64,000 nt of DNA from Sporosarcina sp. FSL K6-1522 (GTDB taxonomy: Bacteria > Bacillota > Bacilli > Bacillales_A > Planococcaceae). The stretch spans positions 3,322,501 through 3,386,500 of the forward strand of contig NZ_CP152019.1 of the NCBI RefSeq assembly GCF_038622445.1, written 5' to 3'. Position 1 is the first letter of the stretch; the number at the start of each line of letters is the position of its first letter. The notes under the pieces were generated by a model. The model was not told the DNA's origin, searched no databases, and saw only the letters and a list, made by a program, of their open reading frames with translations. This document shows, in pieces, positions 17,678 to 28,603 of this stretch. A program made the position numbers and the translations under genes.

Positions 17678-18777
17678 GTCACATCCCCTTCTACTCGCTG
17701 CTGTAATTGCTGAAATGCTAGCTCACATTGCTCCCCTGATAATTCTTTCACAAATGGATTGCCCACACCATCGAGCAAGACAAAATTTAATTTGCCAAAA
17801 GAAGCTTTTTTATCTTTTTCCATATAGTTCATAAATTCATCAAATGAATGCTCATAAATCGGTCGGAACGTATAACCATGTTTTTTAGCAAAATGAATAT
17901 AACGATTTGTCAACGTTTCCTCTATCGCACCTTGTGTTTCACTTAACAGTAGACTATAAGCCATGCCAATCATGACGGATTCACCATGGCTTAAACCACC
18001 AAATCCACACGCAGCTTCCACTGCATGACCAAATGTATGGCCAAAGTTCAAATATTTTCTTGCCCCATGCTCGAATTCGTCTTCCGCGACAATGTTCGCC
18101 TTCACTTCAATCCCTTTTAATAGTTCGATAGACAACCAATCGATTGTTGGCTGCGAGAAAGTAGGGTTGGCCAATAACTCATTCGTCCAGCCCTCATCTG
18201 ATATCATTGCATGCTTTAACAGCTCTGCCATCCCCGACCGAATTTCTTTTGCTGGTAATGTTGTAAAAAGCGCCATATCGAAAAGTACACCTGATGGTTG
18301 ATGAAAAGAACCTACCATATTTTTACCTTCCGGCATATTGATAGCTGTTTTTCCACCTACTGCACTATCATGCGCTAAAATGGTTGTCGGACATTGCAAA
18401 AATCGAATACCCCTCATAAACGTCGCAGCGACAAAGCCCGTTAAATCGCCACAAGCACCTCCACCGAATGCGATGACAAGCGAGTCCCGCGTAAACTTTT
18501 CTTGTAAGAGAAACGACAGACAGTCAACGTAAACAGCAGAGGTTTTACATGCCTCACCTGCGGGAACCGTTTTAACGACAACTTCTCGGTTTGTAGACGC
18601 CAACGCTGCTTGTAGGCGTGGCAAATGGCTAGCGGCAACCTGCTCGTCTGCAATAATCGCAATGCGATCCGTACGTTCAAATAATTCCGCATAGTCCGTT
18701 GCAAACAGCTCATAGGTGTTTTGCCCAATATGAACGTCATATTCATGATTCTTAATATTGACTGTAAGTTTTCCCAT
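17674..18777 (-). CDS. aroB: 3-dehydroquinate synthase
   Basis: AroB cyclises DAHP to 3-dehydroquinate with NAD and a metal. Visible motifs are AFGGGACGDLTGFVAAT near residue 105, the RGI.F.Q.PTT stretch, and the metal histidines in LKHAMI, KYLNFGHTFGHA and SHGESVMIGM. Length is 367 residues. It sits between aroC (one base away) and aroH in one aroC-aroB-aroH unit. Confidence 0.96.
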   Translation of the reverse strand: MGKLTVNIKNHEYDVHIGQNTYELFATDYAELFERTDRIAIIADEQVAASHLPRLQAALASTNREVVVKTVPAGEACKTSAVYVDCLSFLLQEKFTRDSLVIAFGGGACGDLTGFVAATFMRGIRFLQCPTTILAHDSAVGGKTAINMPEGKNMVGSFHQPSGVLFDMALFTTLPAKEIRSGMAELLKHAMISDEGWTNELLANPTFSQPTIDWLSIELLKGIEVKANIVAEDEFEHGARKYLNFGHTFGHAVEAACGFGGLSHGESVMIGMAYSLLLSETQGAIEETLTNRYIHFAKKHGYTFRPIYEHSFDEFMNYMEKDKKASFGKLNFVLLDGVGNPFVKELSGEQCELAFQQLQQRVEGDVT

Positions 18778-18778
18778 A

Positions 18779-19960
18779 TTAAAACTCCTTCACATAGCGT
18801 CTGTAATCGGCAATCTCCTTTTTGAGGCCATCCATCGTATCTGAACGAAATTCTTCCATAATCGCTTTTGCCATTTCCGTTGCAATAACATGCTCTGCCA
18901 CTACAGAAGCAGCTGGTACTGCACAAGGATCCGAACGCTCGATTGTTGCAACGAACGGCTCTTTCGTATCGATATCGACACTTTCAAGTGGTTTGTACAA
19001 TGTAGGAATCGGTTTCATGACGCCTCTCACAACAATCGGCATACCCGTCGTCATACCGCCTTCCAAGCCACCTAAACGATTGGATTTACGGTAGTAACCT
19101 TGCTCTGCATCCCAAGCAATTTCATCATGCACTTCGCTCCCTGGCATTTTTGCCATTTCAAACCCAAGCCCGATTTCAACACCCTTAAATGCATTGATGC
19201 TCATCATCGCACCCGCGAGCTTGCCATCCATCTTGCGGTCAAATTGTACATAGCTACCGATTCCTGGAGGACATCCTTCAATAATGACTTCTACAACGCC
19301 ACCAATCGTATCTCCACGGCCTTTTGCATCGTCAATGGCTTGTACCATCAATTGCGCTGCTTCCGGATCCGCACAGTACACGGGATCGTTTTCAATGATG
19401 CTACGAAGCGCTTCTGTATCTTTTCCTGCATATGTATCTGGATTTGTCGTTACACCGCCGATTTCCGTTACATGCGCCACGGTTTGAATGTCTAGTTCTC
19501 GTAAAAACTGCTTCGCGACTGCACCAATTGCCACACGCATTGTCGTCTCACGAGCAGATGAGCGTTCAAGCACATTACGCAAATCCCGGTGACCATATTT
19601 CATACCACCAACAAGGTCCGCATGGCCCGGTCTCGGTCTTGTAATTTGTCTTTTCACATCTTCCGGCTTGACGTCCTCTGGCAACGGCTCTACGCCCATA
19701 ATACTCGTCCAATGTTTCCAGTCATCATTGACGACTGTCAACGTTACCGGCGATCCTAGCGTCTTCCCATGACGAACACCGGATGAGATGATTACCTGAT
19801 CTTTTTCAATCTGCATGCGTCTACCGCGGCCATGCCCTCCTTGGCGTCGCGACAGCTCACGATTGATCATTTCTGCCGTCAATTCCATTTGAGCAGGAAG
19901 CCCTTCAATAATTGCGGTCAATTGTGGTCCATGTGATTCTCCAGCTGTGAAATACCTCAT
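18779..19960 (-). CDS. aroC: Chorismate synthase
   Basis: Chorismate synthase (aroF in B. subtilis) eliminates phosphate from EPSP using reduced FMN. The N-terminal signature GESHGP (7-12), [20 protein letters not shown] and SSARETTMR are all present. I choose the ATG at 19960, seven bases after GGGAGG, giving 393 residues; the open frame runs five codons further. It leads the aroC-aroB-aroH unit. Confidence 0.96.
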   Translation of the reverse strand: MRYFTAGESHGPQLTAIIEGLPAQMELTAEMINRELSRRQGGHGRGRRMQIEKDQVIISSGVRHGKTLGSPVTLTVVNDDWKHWTSIMGVEPLPEDVKPEDVKRQITRPRPGHADLVGGMKYGHRDLRNVLERSSARETTMRVAIGAVAKQFLRELDIQTVAHVTEIGGVTTNPDTYAGKDTEALRSIIENDPVYCADPEAAQLMVQAIDDAKGRGDTIGGVVEVIIEGCPPGIGSYVQFDRKMDGKLAGAMMSINAFKGVEIGLGFEMAKMPGSEVHDEIAWDAEQGYYRKSNRLGGLEGGMTTGMPIVVRGVMKPIPTLYKPLESVDIDTKEPFVATIERSDPCAVPAASVVAEHVIATEMAKAIMEEFRSDTMDGLKKEIADYRRYVKEF

Positions 19961-20044
19961 TCTATTTCCTCCCATTGATGATTATAATATCATCTGTTTT
20001 ATAGCACTTTACCAAAGTAGCGCCCTCTTGACTATCTATTTATA

Positions 20045-20073
20045 TAAAAAATATCCGGAAAGTGTCCGGATAT

Positions 20074-20074
<1 letters not shown>
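20045..20074 (-). terminator. Terminator after cheR
   Basis: Stem AATATCCGGA / TCCGGATATT (20050-20074) with a short loop, followed by a T-rich tract on the minus strand; it starts at the cheR stop codon. Confidence 0.85.
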
Positions 20075-20859
<785 letters not shown>

Positions 20860-20906
20860 TCATATGTTCCTTTCATTATAGCTGATTCGGACGCATTACG
20901 GAATAA

Positions 20907-20940
20907 CAAAAACAGCCTTGCGCAATTGGCAGGCTGTTTT
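20907..20940 (-). terminator. Terminator after ndk
   Basis: Stem AAAACAGCC (20909-20917) with GGCTGTTTT (20932-20940), followed on the minus strand by TTTTTG; immediately downstream of ndk. Confidence 0.85.
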
Positions 20941-20945
20941 ATGTA

Positions 20946-21392
20946 TTAGTTAATCCAGTTGTTCATCACTTTGTCATAAGATACAAGCTCTTCTTCTTTG
21001 AAGAAAAGACCGATTTCACGAACTGCAGATTCTGGTGCATCAGAACCATGAATGATGTTTTTACCAACAGTCACTGCGAAGTCACCACGGATTGTACCAG
21101 GTGCTGATTCTTTCGGGTTTGTTGCGCCTGTCATTAGACGGCCAACAGAGATGACATTTTCGCCTTCCCATACCATTGCGAATACAGGTCCTGAAGTGAT
21201 GAAGTCAACGAGCTCGCCAAAGAAGGGACGCTCTTTATGTTCAGCATAGTGTTGTGCTGCAAGCTCAGGTGTGATTTGCATAAGTTTTGCACCTACAAGT
21301 TGAAAACCTTTGCTTTCAAAACGACCAACGATTTCACCAATTAGGTTACGTTGAACGCCATCAGGCTTAACCATTAAAAATGTTCTTTCCAT
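20946..21392 (-). CDS. ndk: Nucleoside diphosphate kinase
   Basis: Ndk balances NTP pools by phosphate transfer through a histidine. The sequence shows [13 protein letters not shown] at the N-terminus and the catalytic histidine H115 in NIIHGSD. At 148 residues it has the normal length. The ATG at 21392 follows an AGGAGTG-type ribosome site. It is probably monocistronic, with a terminator after it and repeats before it. Confidence 0.97.
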   Translation of the reverse strand: MERTFLMVKPDGVQRNLIGEIVGRFESKGFQLVGAKLMQITPELAAQHYAEHKERPFFGELVDFITSGPVFAMVWEGENVISVGRLMTGATNPKESAPGTIRGDFAVTVGKNIIHGSDAPESAVREIGLFFKEEELVSYDKVMNNWIN

Positions 21393-21519
21393 TTTAAAAC
21401 ACTCCTCTTCTATCTATCGGAATTTATCCTTTTCGATCGTACCATTCGATGCATGATCTTTCAACTGTTATCTTACGCAAATGCTTGTGATGTCTTAACA
21501 ATACCTAAATCAATTAAGC

Positions 21520-21768
21520 CTCGGCGTAATTGCGTCCAGATTTTTTCGAACTCGCTCGAAAAGCTCCACTAAAAAATCTGTGACATCCGCCGGAGGCTTG
21601 GGCCAACAGGATGTTGGTCATGCAGGCGTTGCCACAGGACGTGGCGACCTTAGCCTGCGTTCCTCTATCGTTCAGCCGGCGTTTGAACACCCACTGAACA
21701 GAAAAGCAAAACCGCATTCATCTCGCCACCTAAGGAGGTGGGAGTTTTCTGCTGAATGAAGATAAACT
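21520..21768. repeat. Dispersed intergenic repeat, family B copy 2
   Basis: This copy is compact: CGGCGTAATTGCG, TTTTTTCGAAC/GCTCGAAAAG, GACATCCGCCGGAGGCTTGG, GTTCAGCCGGCG...CACTGAAC, GCCACC...GGTGGGAGTTTTC and GAATGAAGATAA, in that order. It resembles copy 1 without the inserted middle. It lies directly against family A copy 4. Non-coding. Confidence 0.8.
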
Positions 21769-22012
21769 GAACTAAAGAGTCCCACTCACACCACTGATTT
21801 CCGTTCCGAGCGGACGCTTTCCGCGGGCACGGCTTCAATCTCCTCGTCACTGAAAGCGGTGCTCCCAGACGCTTCGCTTTTCGACCGCAAAAGCCATTCT
21901 TCGTAATGGCTCTTCCTGCGGGGCTTTCAGCTCGCGCTATTCCCGCAGGAGTCCCCGCTCTCCACTCCAATCAACTAGAGTATGTAAAAATCATAAATTC
22001 AACCTAATATAG
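21763..22012. repeat. Dispersed intergenic repeat, family A copy 4
   Basis: Left end AAGATAAACTGAACTAAAG; right end, reverse complemented, CTATATTAGGTTGAATTTAT. The centre has TGATTTCCGTTCCGAGCGG, the CTTTCCGCGGGCACGGCTTC block and GCGGGGCTTTCAGC...CCCGCAGGAG. This type of block is widespread in Bacillales intergenic repeats. Together with copy B2 it fills the 620-base gap between ndk and hepT. Confidence 0.8.
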
Positions 22013-22013
22013 A

Positions 22014-22988
22014 TCAATATTTGCGTTTGCTGATAAATGCAGCAATCTGCATGAATGCCTTTTTCGCATCTCCATCTGGCAGCGTACTGATTTCATCTAA
22101 CGCTTTTTGCAGATAGATGTCACTTACTGCCTGGGCTTTTTCAATGGCTCCCGAACGACGGATGTATGCAAGCATGTCATCGCGTTCTGACTCCGTTAGC
22201 GTCCCGTCAAAAGCATGTTCCATAAATGGTCGGAATGCCGCATCATCTTTTATGTACAAAATCGGCAACGTTAAATGACCGTTCAATAAATCACTGCCAG
22301 CCGGCTTACCAAGCTTTTTATCCGTCGATGTAATATCCAAAATATCGTCCACAATTTGAAACGCCATACCCGCAAAATAACCAAAACGGCGCATCTTTCG
22401 AACTGTAGCTGGATCTGCTGCGGAGACAAGTGCTCCGAGTTCGCAACTGGAGGACAGCAATAGTGCCGTCTTTCGTTTAATGCGACGTAAGTAATCGCGA
22501 ATCGACTGATCCACTCTGCGCTGATGATCGATTTGAATAATTTCACCTTTACAAATTTCAAGCATCGTTTCAGCAAGTAATTGATGGACGGCCGGAATTT
22601 CAATTTCACCGATAGACGTAAGCGCTCGTGAAAAAATAAAATCCCCCGTATACATCGCAATGCGGTTATCCCATCTTGCCTTGATTGTTTTGAAACCTCG
22701 GCGCATATCCGCATCATCAATGACATCATCATGTACAAGCGAGGCCATATGTACTAACTCTAACGAGACGGCCACTTTCGCCACATCTTTCAAATGGTAA
22801 TGACCAAATTGAGCAGCAAGAATAACGAAAACCGGACGTATTCTTTTCCCTCCAGCCTTCAAAAGATGGAGAGACGCCTGCTGTATAATTGGGGAAGATG
22901 ATTCGACGGATCGTTCAAGCTCCTTTTCTATATAAGCGATATCCTTTCGGAAATCTGCATAAAGTGATACTAACTTCAATTTCTCCAA
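22014..22988 (-). CDS. hepT: Heptaprenyl diphosphate synthase component II
   Basis: The catalytic subunit of the two-component long-chain prenyl diphosphate synthase that builds the menaquinone side chain. It has GGKRIRP near residue 46, the first aspartate-rich motif DDVIDD at 87-92 and the second DDILD near residue 215. Length is 324 residues. It starts at TTG (22988) after AAGG. With menG and hepS it forms the hepS-menG-hepT set; chain length cannot be read from the sequence. Confidence 0.93.
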   Translation of the reverse strand: MEKLKLVSLYADFRKDIAYIEKELERSVESSSPIIQQASLHLLKAGGKRIRPVFVILAAQFGHYHLKDVAKVAVSLELVHMASLVHDDVIDDADMRRGFKTIKARWDNRIAMYTGDFIFSRALTSIGEIEIPAVHQLLAETMLEICKGEIIQIDHQRRVDQSIRDYLRRIKRKTALLLSSSCELGALVSAADPATVRKMRRFGYFAGMAFQIVDDILDITSTDKKLGKPAGSDLLNGHLTLPILYIKDDAAFRPFMEHAFDGTLTESERDDMLAYIRRSGAIEKAQAVSDIYLQKALDEISTLPDGDAKKAFMQIAAFISKRKY

Positions 22989-23015
22989 GACGATTACCTT
23001 CCCCTGCGGTCTTTA

Positions 23016-23711
23016 TTATTTATACCCTATGTGCCCTGCCGCGGCACCACCGCTATATGATTTATAAGACACGGCTGTGAAGCCAGCTTCCGTAAACAGT
23101 TGAGCGAGCCCCTTCATCCCCGGGAATTCGTCTGCTGACTCCTGAAGCCATGAGTATTCTTTATAACTTTTTGCCAGTACTTTGCCCATTAGTGGCATGA
23201 TAAATTTAAAATAGAACTTAAAGAGCTGTCGATAACCAGGCATCTCAGGTTGTGATGTATCTAAACAAGTCACCATACCTCCCGGCTTCAAAACACGATG
23301 TAGTTCTTTTAATACCGTCAAATAATCTGGGACATTGCGCAAACCAAAACCGATTGTGACATAGTCGAATGAAGCATCTGGAAATGGTAATTCCATCGCA
23401 TTGCCTTGCTGAAGCGTAATGTTTGGGTAACTTGCCACTTTCGGCCTCCCTGCTTCGAGCATACCTTCACTAAAATCAAGACCGATTACACTGCCTGTTG
23501 GACCGACTGCCTTCGCTAATGCAATCGTCCAATCAGCAGTTCCACAGCAAACATCGAGCGCATGTGCGCCTTCCCGTACATCCATACGCACCATGACGTC
23601 ATCGCGCCATTTCTTATGCTGATTGAGACTGATGACGGAATTCATCTTATCATAATCACCGGAGATCTTTTCAAAAACGTTATGGACTTTTTGTTCTTTC
23701 GTTATTGCCAA
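23016..23711 (-). CDS. menG: Demethylmenaquinone methyltransferase (UbiE family)
   Basis: MenG (menH/ubiE) methylates demethylmenaquinone with SAM as the final step of menaquinone synthesis. The SAM loop [15 protein letters not shown] is near residue 50, followed by [15 protein letters not shown] and LKPGG. Length is 231 residues. The start is a TTG at 23711 after AAGGGG. It lies between hepS and hepT as in B. subtilis. Confidence 0.95.
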   Translation of the reverse strand: MAITKEQKVHNVFEKISGDYDKMNSVISLNQHKKWRDDVMVRMDVREGAHALDVCCGTADWTIALAKAVGPTGSVIGLDFSEGMLEAGRPKVASYPNITLQQGNAMELPFPDASFDYVTIGFGLRNVPDYLTVLKELHRVLKPGGMVTCLDTSQPEMPGYRQLFKFYFKFIMPLMGKVLAKSYKEYSWLQESADEFPGMKGLAQLFTEAGFTAVSYKSYSGGAAAGHIGYK

Positions 23712-23736
23712 AGGTTATACCCCTTTTCTGTCAAAT

Positions 23737-23822
23737 ACACCGTGGCGTATTCACATCCAGATTTTTATCGATCAACCACTCTACAACATTTGCGGCGTCC
23801 GCCAAAGGCTTCCACTTACACA
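23737..23822. repeat. Degenerate family B repeat remnant
   Basis: GTGGCGTATTCACATCCAG, an AGATTTTT tract and GGCGTCCGCCAAAGGCTT resemble the first 80 bases of family B copies but are diverged. It separates menG from hepS. Confidence 0.5.
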
Positions 23823-23823
23823 A

Positions 23824-24528
23824 TCAAATCAATTTGCTGAGAAGTGGCGTGGTCATTTTACAGATTTCCTGCCGTAAAAAAGGAGTTAAAAAATACGCAG
23901 CATCGATCGCTTCTTGCAATTGCGTTGCAAGTAAAGCAATCGCTTGCTCCTGCTCATACGCACTCACTTTACTTCCAGCGGACTGCGCCTCTAGCCACAG
24001 AAGCGGCAAAGCGCTTTTTGCTAGTTGCACGTAGCGTGAAAAGCCGAATGTATGTAAAAAATTCTCGATACAGCCTACTTCAATCGTTTGAATCGCTTCA
24101 ATCAATTTGGATTGCTCACCTGGTAATTGTTTGTGCACGGTTGTCTTCATCTCGTTCACTCGCCCAATTGACTGCGATAACGATCGAATAAAACCAAATT
24201 CCGGAAGTGATGCAAGGAGGCGATAATGAATGCCACTAAAATGATCTCCCGACAGCACTGTAAGTTGTTGCTGTTTAGAAGTTGCGTCGAATAAATCGAT
24301 GGTATCATGTGCATCAAATCCAGCATGAACTGCACCGACAGCAATTGCTGCGGTATTCATATGCCCTGTCCATCTTTCTCCATTCAACATCGGTAAAAGA
24401 AGAAAGAATGCTTTGGTCGCATCGACTGATACTAACCCAACATCCCGCTGGACGATGGGTTCGTAAATCGCTTGCCCTACCTCTGCTCTATAATGCTCAA
24501 TATGCTGTTGTATAATTTGTCTTTCCAT
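23824..24528 (-). CDS. hepS: Heptaprenyl diphosphate synthase component I
   Basis: The small regulatory subunit of the heterodimeric prenyl diphosphate synthase; it has no aspartate-rich catalytic motif, as expected. It is recognised by the TVLSGDHFSGIHYRLLASL stretch and by its place between mtrB and menG. The ATG at 24528 (234 residues) follows GGGGA and is preferred over the open-frame start at 24552. Confidence 0.88.
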   Translation of the reverse strand: MERQIIQQHIEHYRAEVGQAIYEPIVQRDVGLVSVDATKAFFLLLPMLNGERWTGHMNTAAIAVGAVHAGFDAHDTIDLFDATSKQQQLTVLSGDHFSGIHYRLLASLPEFGFIRSLSQSIGRVNEMKTTVHKQLPGEQSKLIEAIQTIEVGCIENFLHTFGFSRYVQLAKSALPLLWLEAQSAGSKVSAYEQEQAIALLATQLQEAIDAAYFLTPFLRQEICKMTTPLLSKLI

Positions 24529-24578
24529 TGTCGAATCCCCATTCAAAGACATCTGCGGAGAAGTAGGGCCATTACGTG

Positions 24579-24800
24579 TTATTCCTTACCTTCGCTCGTA
24601 ATGACACCATGTGCTGTATGGACGTCGGCTTTTCCGCGTATTTTCATTGCCGACGTGTGCTCAGTGAACTGCGCAATCATGACTTCGCCGGAATCGAGTT
24701 TTTCCGTATGATGGAACTTTGTGTCATTCCCTCGCGTCAATCCGATAACGTTCACGCCGTCTTCTTTTGCCTTAATAATAATATAGTCGGGTTGTGTCAT
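24579..24800 (-). CDS. mtrB: Tryptophan RNA-binding attenuation protein (TRAP)
   Basis: TRAP assembles into an 11-subunit ring which, with tryptophan bound, grips GAG/UAG repeats in trp leader RNAs. The 73-residue sequence aligns along its length with B. subtilis Mtr[22 protein letters not shown], the [15 protein letters not shown] block and the tryptophan-binding loop residues. It sits after folE, as in the mtrA-mtrB operon. Its main target, the trp operon, is not at its usual site in this window. Confidence 0.96.
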   Translation of the reverse strand: MTQPDYIIIKAKEDGVNVIGLTRGNDTKFHHTEKLDSGEVMIAQFTEHTSAMKIRGKADVHTAHGVITSEGKE

Positions 24801-24867
24801 CCTTACGGCTCCTGTCTGTCATATGTGGTTTCATCATACCATAGAAATGGGATTGCTCGCAAAGACA

Positions 24868-25440
24868 TCAAGTCATCTTAATCAATGACAGAATCTCAGA
24901 TCGCAACACGTTGTCATTTTCATAAACGCCTCTTGCTACAGTTGTCACGGTCTTGGCACCCGGCTTCTTAATGCCCCGCATCGCCATACACATATGCTCC
25001 GCCTCAACCACGACATATACCCCCATCGGATTGAGCATTTCCATCATAGCATCTGCCACTGTCGATGTGATGCGTTCTTGCAATTGTGGTCTTCTCGCTG
25101 TTGTTTCAACCGCTCGCGCCAATTTACTCAAACCTGCAACGACGCCATCACGCGGAATATACGCGACATGTGCATGACCGAAAAATGGCACTAGGTGATG
25201 TTCACATACCGAATGGAATGGAATATCTTTCACCAGTACAACTTCATCATGGTTTTCATTGAAAACGGTTTTAAAATACTCTTTTGGGTCTTTATGTAGG
25301 CCTTCAAAAACTTCTGCATACATCTTCGCTACCCGCTTAGGCGTGTCAACGAGTCCTTCACGCTCCGGATTTTCCCCGACCGCTTCGAGGATCATCGTTA
25401 CAGCCTTCTCTATTTTCTCATAATCAACATTATTCGTCAT
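24868..25440 (-). CDS. folE: GTP cyclohydrolase I
   Basis: FolE (mtrA in B. subtilis) converts GTP to dihydroneopterin triphosphate for folate synthesis. The zinc ligands are in [11 protein letters not shown] (C79, H82) and the later [10 protein letters not shown] cysteine. RPQLQERIT is also typical. The ATG at 25440 follows AGGAGG by six bases, giving 190 residues. It precedes mtrB by 67 bases. Confidence 0.96.
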   Translation of the reverse strand: MTNNVDYEKIEKAVTMILEAVGENPEREGLVDTPKRVAKMYAEVFEGLHKDPKEYFKTVFNENHDEVVLVKDIPFHSVCEHHLVPFFGHAHVAYIPRDGVVAGLSKLARAVETTARRPQLQERITSTVADAMMEMLNPMGVYVVVEAEHMCMAMRGIKKPGAKTVTTVARGVYENDNVLRSEILSLIKMT

Positions 25441-25578
25441 GCGAATCCTCCTCAATCGGAAATAATTCTATTCCAACAAAAATAGTAGCATACTCCCCCA
25501 TTTCCGTACAGTTCGCAAGCTCTTTTTCGTTACGCCAATTGCTATCACAATTAAATTGGCATAATGAAAGGAAAGAAG

Positions 25579-25620
25579 CCCGTCCAAACTATCTGTTAAA
25601 CAGATAAGTCAGACGGGCTC
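25579..25620 (-). terminator. Terminator after the HU gene
   Basis: Outer stem AGCCCGTC / GACGGGCT with an inner TATCTGTTTAACAGATA hairpin, followed by a T-rich stretch on the minus strand. Confidence 0.8.
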
Positions 25621-25637
25621 CTATGTAAATTCGAAGA

Positions 25638-25910
25638 TTATTTCACCGCGTCTTTAAGCGCTTTACCTGCTTTGAAAGCAGGAACTTTGCTTGCTGCGAT
25701 GTCGATCTCTTCCCCAGATTGTGGGTTACGTCCTTTACGAGCCGCACGTTCGCGAACTTCGAAGTTACCGAAACCAATCAATTGTACTTTGTCACCCTTC
25801 GCAAGAGTGTCCTGGATTGTATCGAATACTGCTTCAACAGCTTTTGTAGCATCTTTCTTTGTTAGACCTGCTGCTTCCGCTACAGAGTTAATGAGTTCTG
25901 TTTTATTCAT
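25638..25910 (-). CDS. hupA: DNA-binding protein HU
   Basis: HU is the small histone-like protein that bends DNA and organises the nucleoid (hbs in B. subtilis). The 90 residues show [20 protein letters not shown], the [19 protein letters not shown] arm motif and [16 protein letters not shown]. The ATG at 25910 is eight bases after AGGAGG; a start three codons upstream would overlap the ribosome site. It is flanked by terminators and likely monocistronic. Confidence 0.97.
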   Translation of the reverse strand: MNKTELINSVAEAAGLTKKDATKAVEAVFDTIQDTLAKGDKVQLIGFGNFEVRERAARKGRNPQSGEEIDIAASKVPAFKAGKALKDAVK

Positions 25911-26038
25911 ACCATTCACCTCCTCTCAAAGAGAATCAGTACGCTTTCAATACTGTAAAAAGAGTATCACAACCAAAACCTCGACGCAACAATATTATCG
26001 TAGATTCCCCATTATCATGCACTTTATTCATAAAAACA

Positions 26039-26072
26039 CGAAAAAAGATCCGTTTTTGACGGATCTTTTCAC
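26039..26072 (-). terminator. Terminator after spoIVA
   Basis: Stem AAAAGATCCGT / ACGGATCTTTT with a TTTTG loop (26042-26069), followed by a T run on the minus strand. Confidence 0.88.
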
Positions 26073-26073
26073 T

Positions 26074-27552
26074 TTAGACGATAAACGTAATCATGCCCTT
26101 GTTACCATTATTGACCATTTGTTCAATTGTTTCTCTGAGCCGTTTCCGAGCATTTTGTGGTACAGAAGCCGTTTTAAAACGAATGCTTTCCTTCATCACT
26201 TCATGAAGTGGAGTACCAAATAACTGGGTTTCCCACAACTTTTCACGGTCATGTAAATAAGCATCCTTCAACTCCTTCAACAGATGATGACTATGGAATT
26301 CGGAGCCGATTAGTGGCGAAAACTCCGCTTCCATATCCACCCGAATAATATGAAGTGATGGCGCTGTCGCCTTCATGCGAACACCAAAAAAGTTGTTCTG
26401 CTTAATTAATTCTGGAGCAGTAGGATTAAAATCGTCAATCGTAGGAAGTGCGACGCCATACCCTTGTTTTTTAGCTGTATCAATGGCCTCTGAGTACAAA
26501 TTATAAGATTTTTTTGCTTTTGCCGCTTCTTTCACAAATAATAACCAATCTTTTTTCGTCCCGATTTCCTGCCCCATGATTTCTTCACATATTTCACGGA
26601 ATGCTTCCTCATCCATATCAATTTTAATCGTCGCTTTCCCTTTGCCAGAGTCCACTTCTATCACTTCAGCATGTCGAACATACTTCTCATCGGTTAAGCG
26701 TTCTGCAAGCTCCTGTACTTTACGAATTTTGGACACTTCGAGAAAACCTTCATTAATAACCCTGTCGATGTTTTGATTCAACTCGTGCTCACTTCCAAGC
26801 ACGTCCATCCAATCCGGCTTTTGTAAATCAATATCAGAAATCGGAAATTCATACAGCGCTTCCTTTAAAATAAGTTGAATCTCTTGGGCATTTAACTGAT
26901 CTGCACTAATCGCAATAACCGGCACACCATATGTTTCATGCAGCTGATGTTTCAATGCGACGGTTTTTTCATGTGCCGGCATTTTGGAATTAAGCACAAT
27001 GACAAAAGGTTTGCCGATATCTTTTAATTTATTTATGATTTCAATTTCAGCTACTTCCGCCGCTGCCCTCGGTATGTTGTTCACTGTGCCATCCGTCGTC
27101 ACGAGAATGCCGATTGTAGAATGGTCTCTAATCACCTTATCCGTGCCGATACGTGCCGCCTCTTCGAATGCGACCGGTTCGTTATGCCATGGCGTATGAA
27201 CGTATTTAGGGCCATCCTCGTCCTCATATCCCTTCACGCCATCAATGACATAGCCCACACAATCTGCAAGTCTAATTTGAAACTTCAAGTCTCCGTCCCC
27301 AACAGAAACCAACGTCCCTTGTGCCGGTACAAATTTCGGTTCGGAAGTCATAATCACCGGACCTGGGGAACTTTGCGGTAATTCATCCTGTGCCCGTATC
27401 CGATCCGCCGCCTCCGTCATATTTGGAATGACGACTTCTTCCATAACCCTTTTCACGAACGTGGATTTTCCTACACGGACCGGGCCGACGACACCTATAT
27501 AAATATCACCATCCGTACGTCGAGCCAGATTTTCATATAATTCCTCTTTCAT
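26074..27552 (-). CDS. spoIVA: Stage IV sporulation protein A (coat morphogenetic ATPase)
   Basis: SpoIVA polymerises on the forespore outer membrane by ATP hydrolysis and forms the basement layer of the spore coat. The Walker A motif GPVRVGKST is at 23-31, DCVGY and TTDGT follow, and the C-terminal polymerisation region is conserved. At 492 residues it equals the B. subtilis protein. The ribosome site GGAGGG lies about 11 bases before the ATG. Its presence shows that the organism, or a recent ancestor, makes endospores. Confidence 0.97.
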   Translation of the reverse strand: MKEELYENLARRTDGDIYIGVVGPVRVGKSTFVKRVMEEVVIPNMTEAADRIRAQDELPQSSPGPVIMTSEPKFVPAQGTLVSVGDGDLKFQIRLADCVGYVIDGVKGYEDEDGPKYVHTPWHNEPVAFEEAARIGTDKVIRDHSTIGILVTTDGTVNNIPRAAAEVAEIEIINKLKDIGKPFVIVLNSKMPAHEKTVALKHQLHETYGVPVIAISADQLNAQEIQLILKEALYEFPISDIDLQKPDWMDVLGSEHELNQNIDRVINEGFLEVSKIRKVQELAERLTDEKYVRHAEVIEVDSGKGKATIKIDMDEEAFREICEEIMGQEIGTKKDWLLFVKEAAKAKKSYNLYSEAIDTAKKQGYGVALPTIDDFNPTAPELIKQNNFFGVRMKATAPSLHIIRVDMEAEFSPLIGSEFHSHHLLKELKDAYLHDREKLWETQLFGTPLHEVMKESIRFKTASVPQNARKRLRETIEQMVNNGNKGMITFIV

Positions 27553-27598
27553 TTATCCATCGCCCTCCTTTTTCTACGCATATTACTTTATGTAAAAG

Positions 27599-27633
27599 AA
27601 AAACGTTTCATGCACGTGGCATGAAACGTTTTT
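27599..27633 (-). terminator. Terminator after yphF
   Basis: A 15-bp perfect stem, AAAAACGTTTCATGC with GCATGAAACGTTTTT, with a 5-base loop and T tracts on both sides. Confidence 0.9.
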
Positions 27634-28362
27634 TCATTTGGCATTCATCATGAAGATTGGCTCGTTCTGATCATTCACTGTATAAGGCAATGAATACGCA
27701 GGTAAAATAGGGAAATGATCCGCCAATAAATAGCGAATGTCCTCTCCCTCTTTGACATCCGGTTGTTGCTCTTGTAGCACTTTGTTTAAATCAATTGAGT
27801 AGTCGATGTAATACTTCCCATCTCCAGCAATGACAATCGGCAAAATGGCATCTGAATATGGGCTCGGTACCGTTAATGGCTCTTTAAAGCCCATTTCCTT
27901 AAAATCTACTGTATAGACATGCTTACCAATTTCTTCTTTAAATGGTGCACGTCCATTGATATGCTTGCGCAAATTCAATTCACGAATGCGCTCAGCTGAC
28001 CGTAAATCAACGAGTTTAACCGTTGGATTCTCTTCTACATCCCATAAAACATATTGATAAATCCCACCTACTTCATACGCATTTTCTGGAATCTTTGCTG
28101 TATAGGCGGGTGCAATTTTAGAAAACTCAATCGGGTATTTAATGTAACTATCTGTTTCCATATCTTTTGTTTTAATCGGTAATAGTCCATTTGTATTTTC
28201 TTGGTAGGCATTAACCGCTTTTTGAATCGTTTCCAATTGGTCAGCATAAGGTGTCTCTTGTGCAATCTTTTCCTCTGGAGTCGATCCACCACAAGCAGAA
28301 AGAAGTAAAACCAATGAGGCAAGTATCAACACATGCACTTTTCTGATAGCGAATCTCATCAT
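27634..28362 (-). CDS. yphF: YphF-like lipoprotein
   Basis: A 242-residue exported protein. A lipoprotein signal peptide is plain: positively charged start, hydrophobic LILASLVLL and the lipobox LSAC with cysteine near residue 24. The mature part has no motif that I can tie to a reaction. Position between spoIVA and yphE identifies it as YphF. It overlaps the yphE stop by four bases, so both are in one operon. Confidence 0.82.
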   Translation of the reverse strand: MMRFAIRKVHVLILASLVLLLSACGGSTPEEKIAQETPYADQLETIQKAVNAYQENTNGLLPIKTKDMETDSYIKYPIEFSKIAPAYTAKIPENAYEVGGIYQYVLWDVEENPTVKLVDLRSAERIRELNLRKHINGRAPFKEEIGKHVYTVDFKEMGFKEPLTVPSPYSDAILPIVIAGDGKYYIDYSIDLNKVLQEQQPDVKEGEDIRYLLADHFPILPAYSLPYTVNDQNEPIFMMNAK

Positions 28363-28562
28363 GCTCCTCCTGTCGGCCCGTTAAATACGAGATAAATCAT
28401 CGCTAAAAACGAAATAATGAGTAATGTATAAGCGATAAGGGCAAAGATCAATTTAAGTATTTTATTTTTAAGCTTATGTCGGCTCGTGTAAATGAGACCC
28501 ATAGAAATAACCATGAATCCCATGGCGTAGAACGATAGCCACATTTTATCCATTGAGGACAA
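28359..28562 (-). CDS. yphE: Small membrane protein YphE (DUF2768)
   Basis: About 67 residues with two transmembrane helices (WLSFYAMGFMVISMGLIY and ALIAYTLLIISFLAMIYLVF). A TTG at 28562 lies seven bases after AGGAGG and is the best start; the frame stays open upstream to 28607. It sits between gpsA and yphF as in B. subtilis. Function unknown. Confidence 0.78.
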   Translation of the reverse strand: MSSMDKMWLSFYAMGFMVISMGLIYTSRHKLKNKILKLIFALIAYTLLIISFLAMIYLVFNGPTGGA

Positions 28563-28603
28563 GACGAGTCCTCCTTTCATATAATCAGGTTCCTTTAAGG
28601 CAT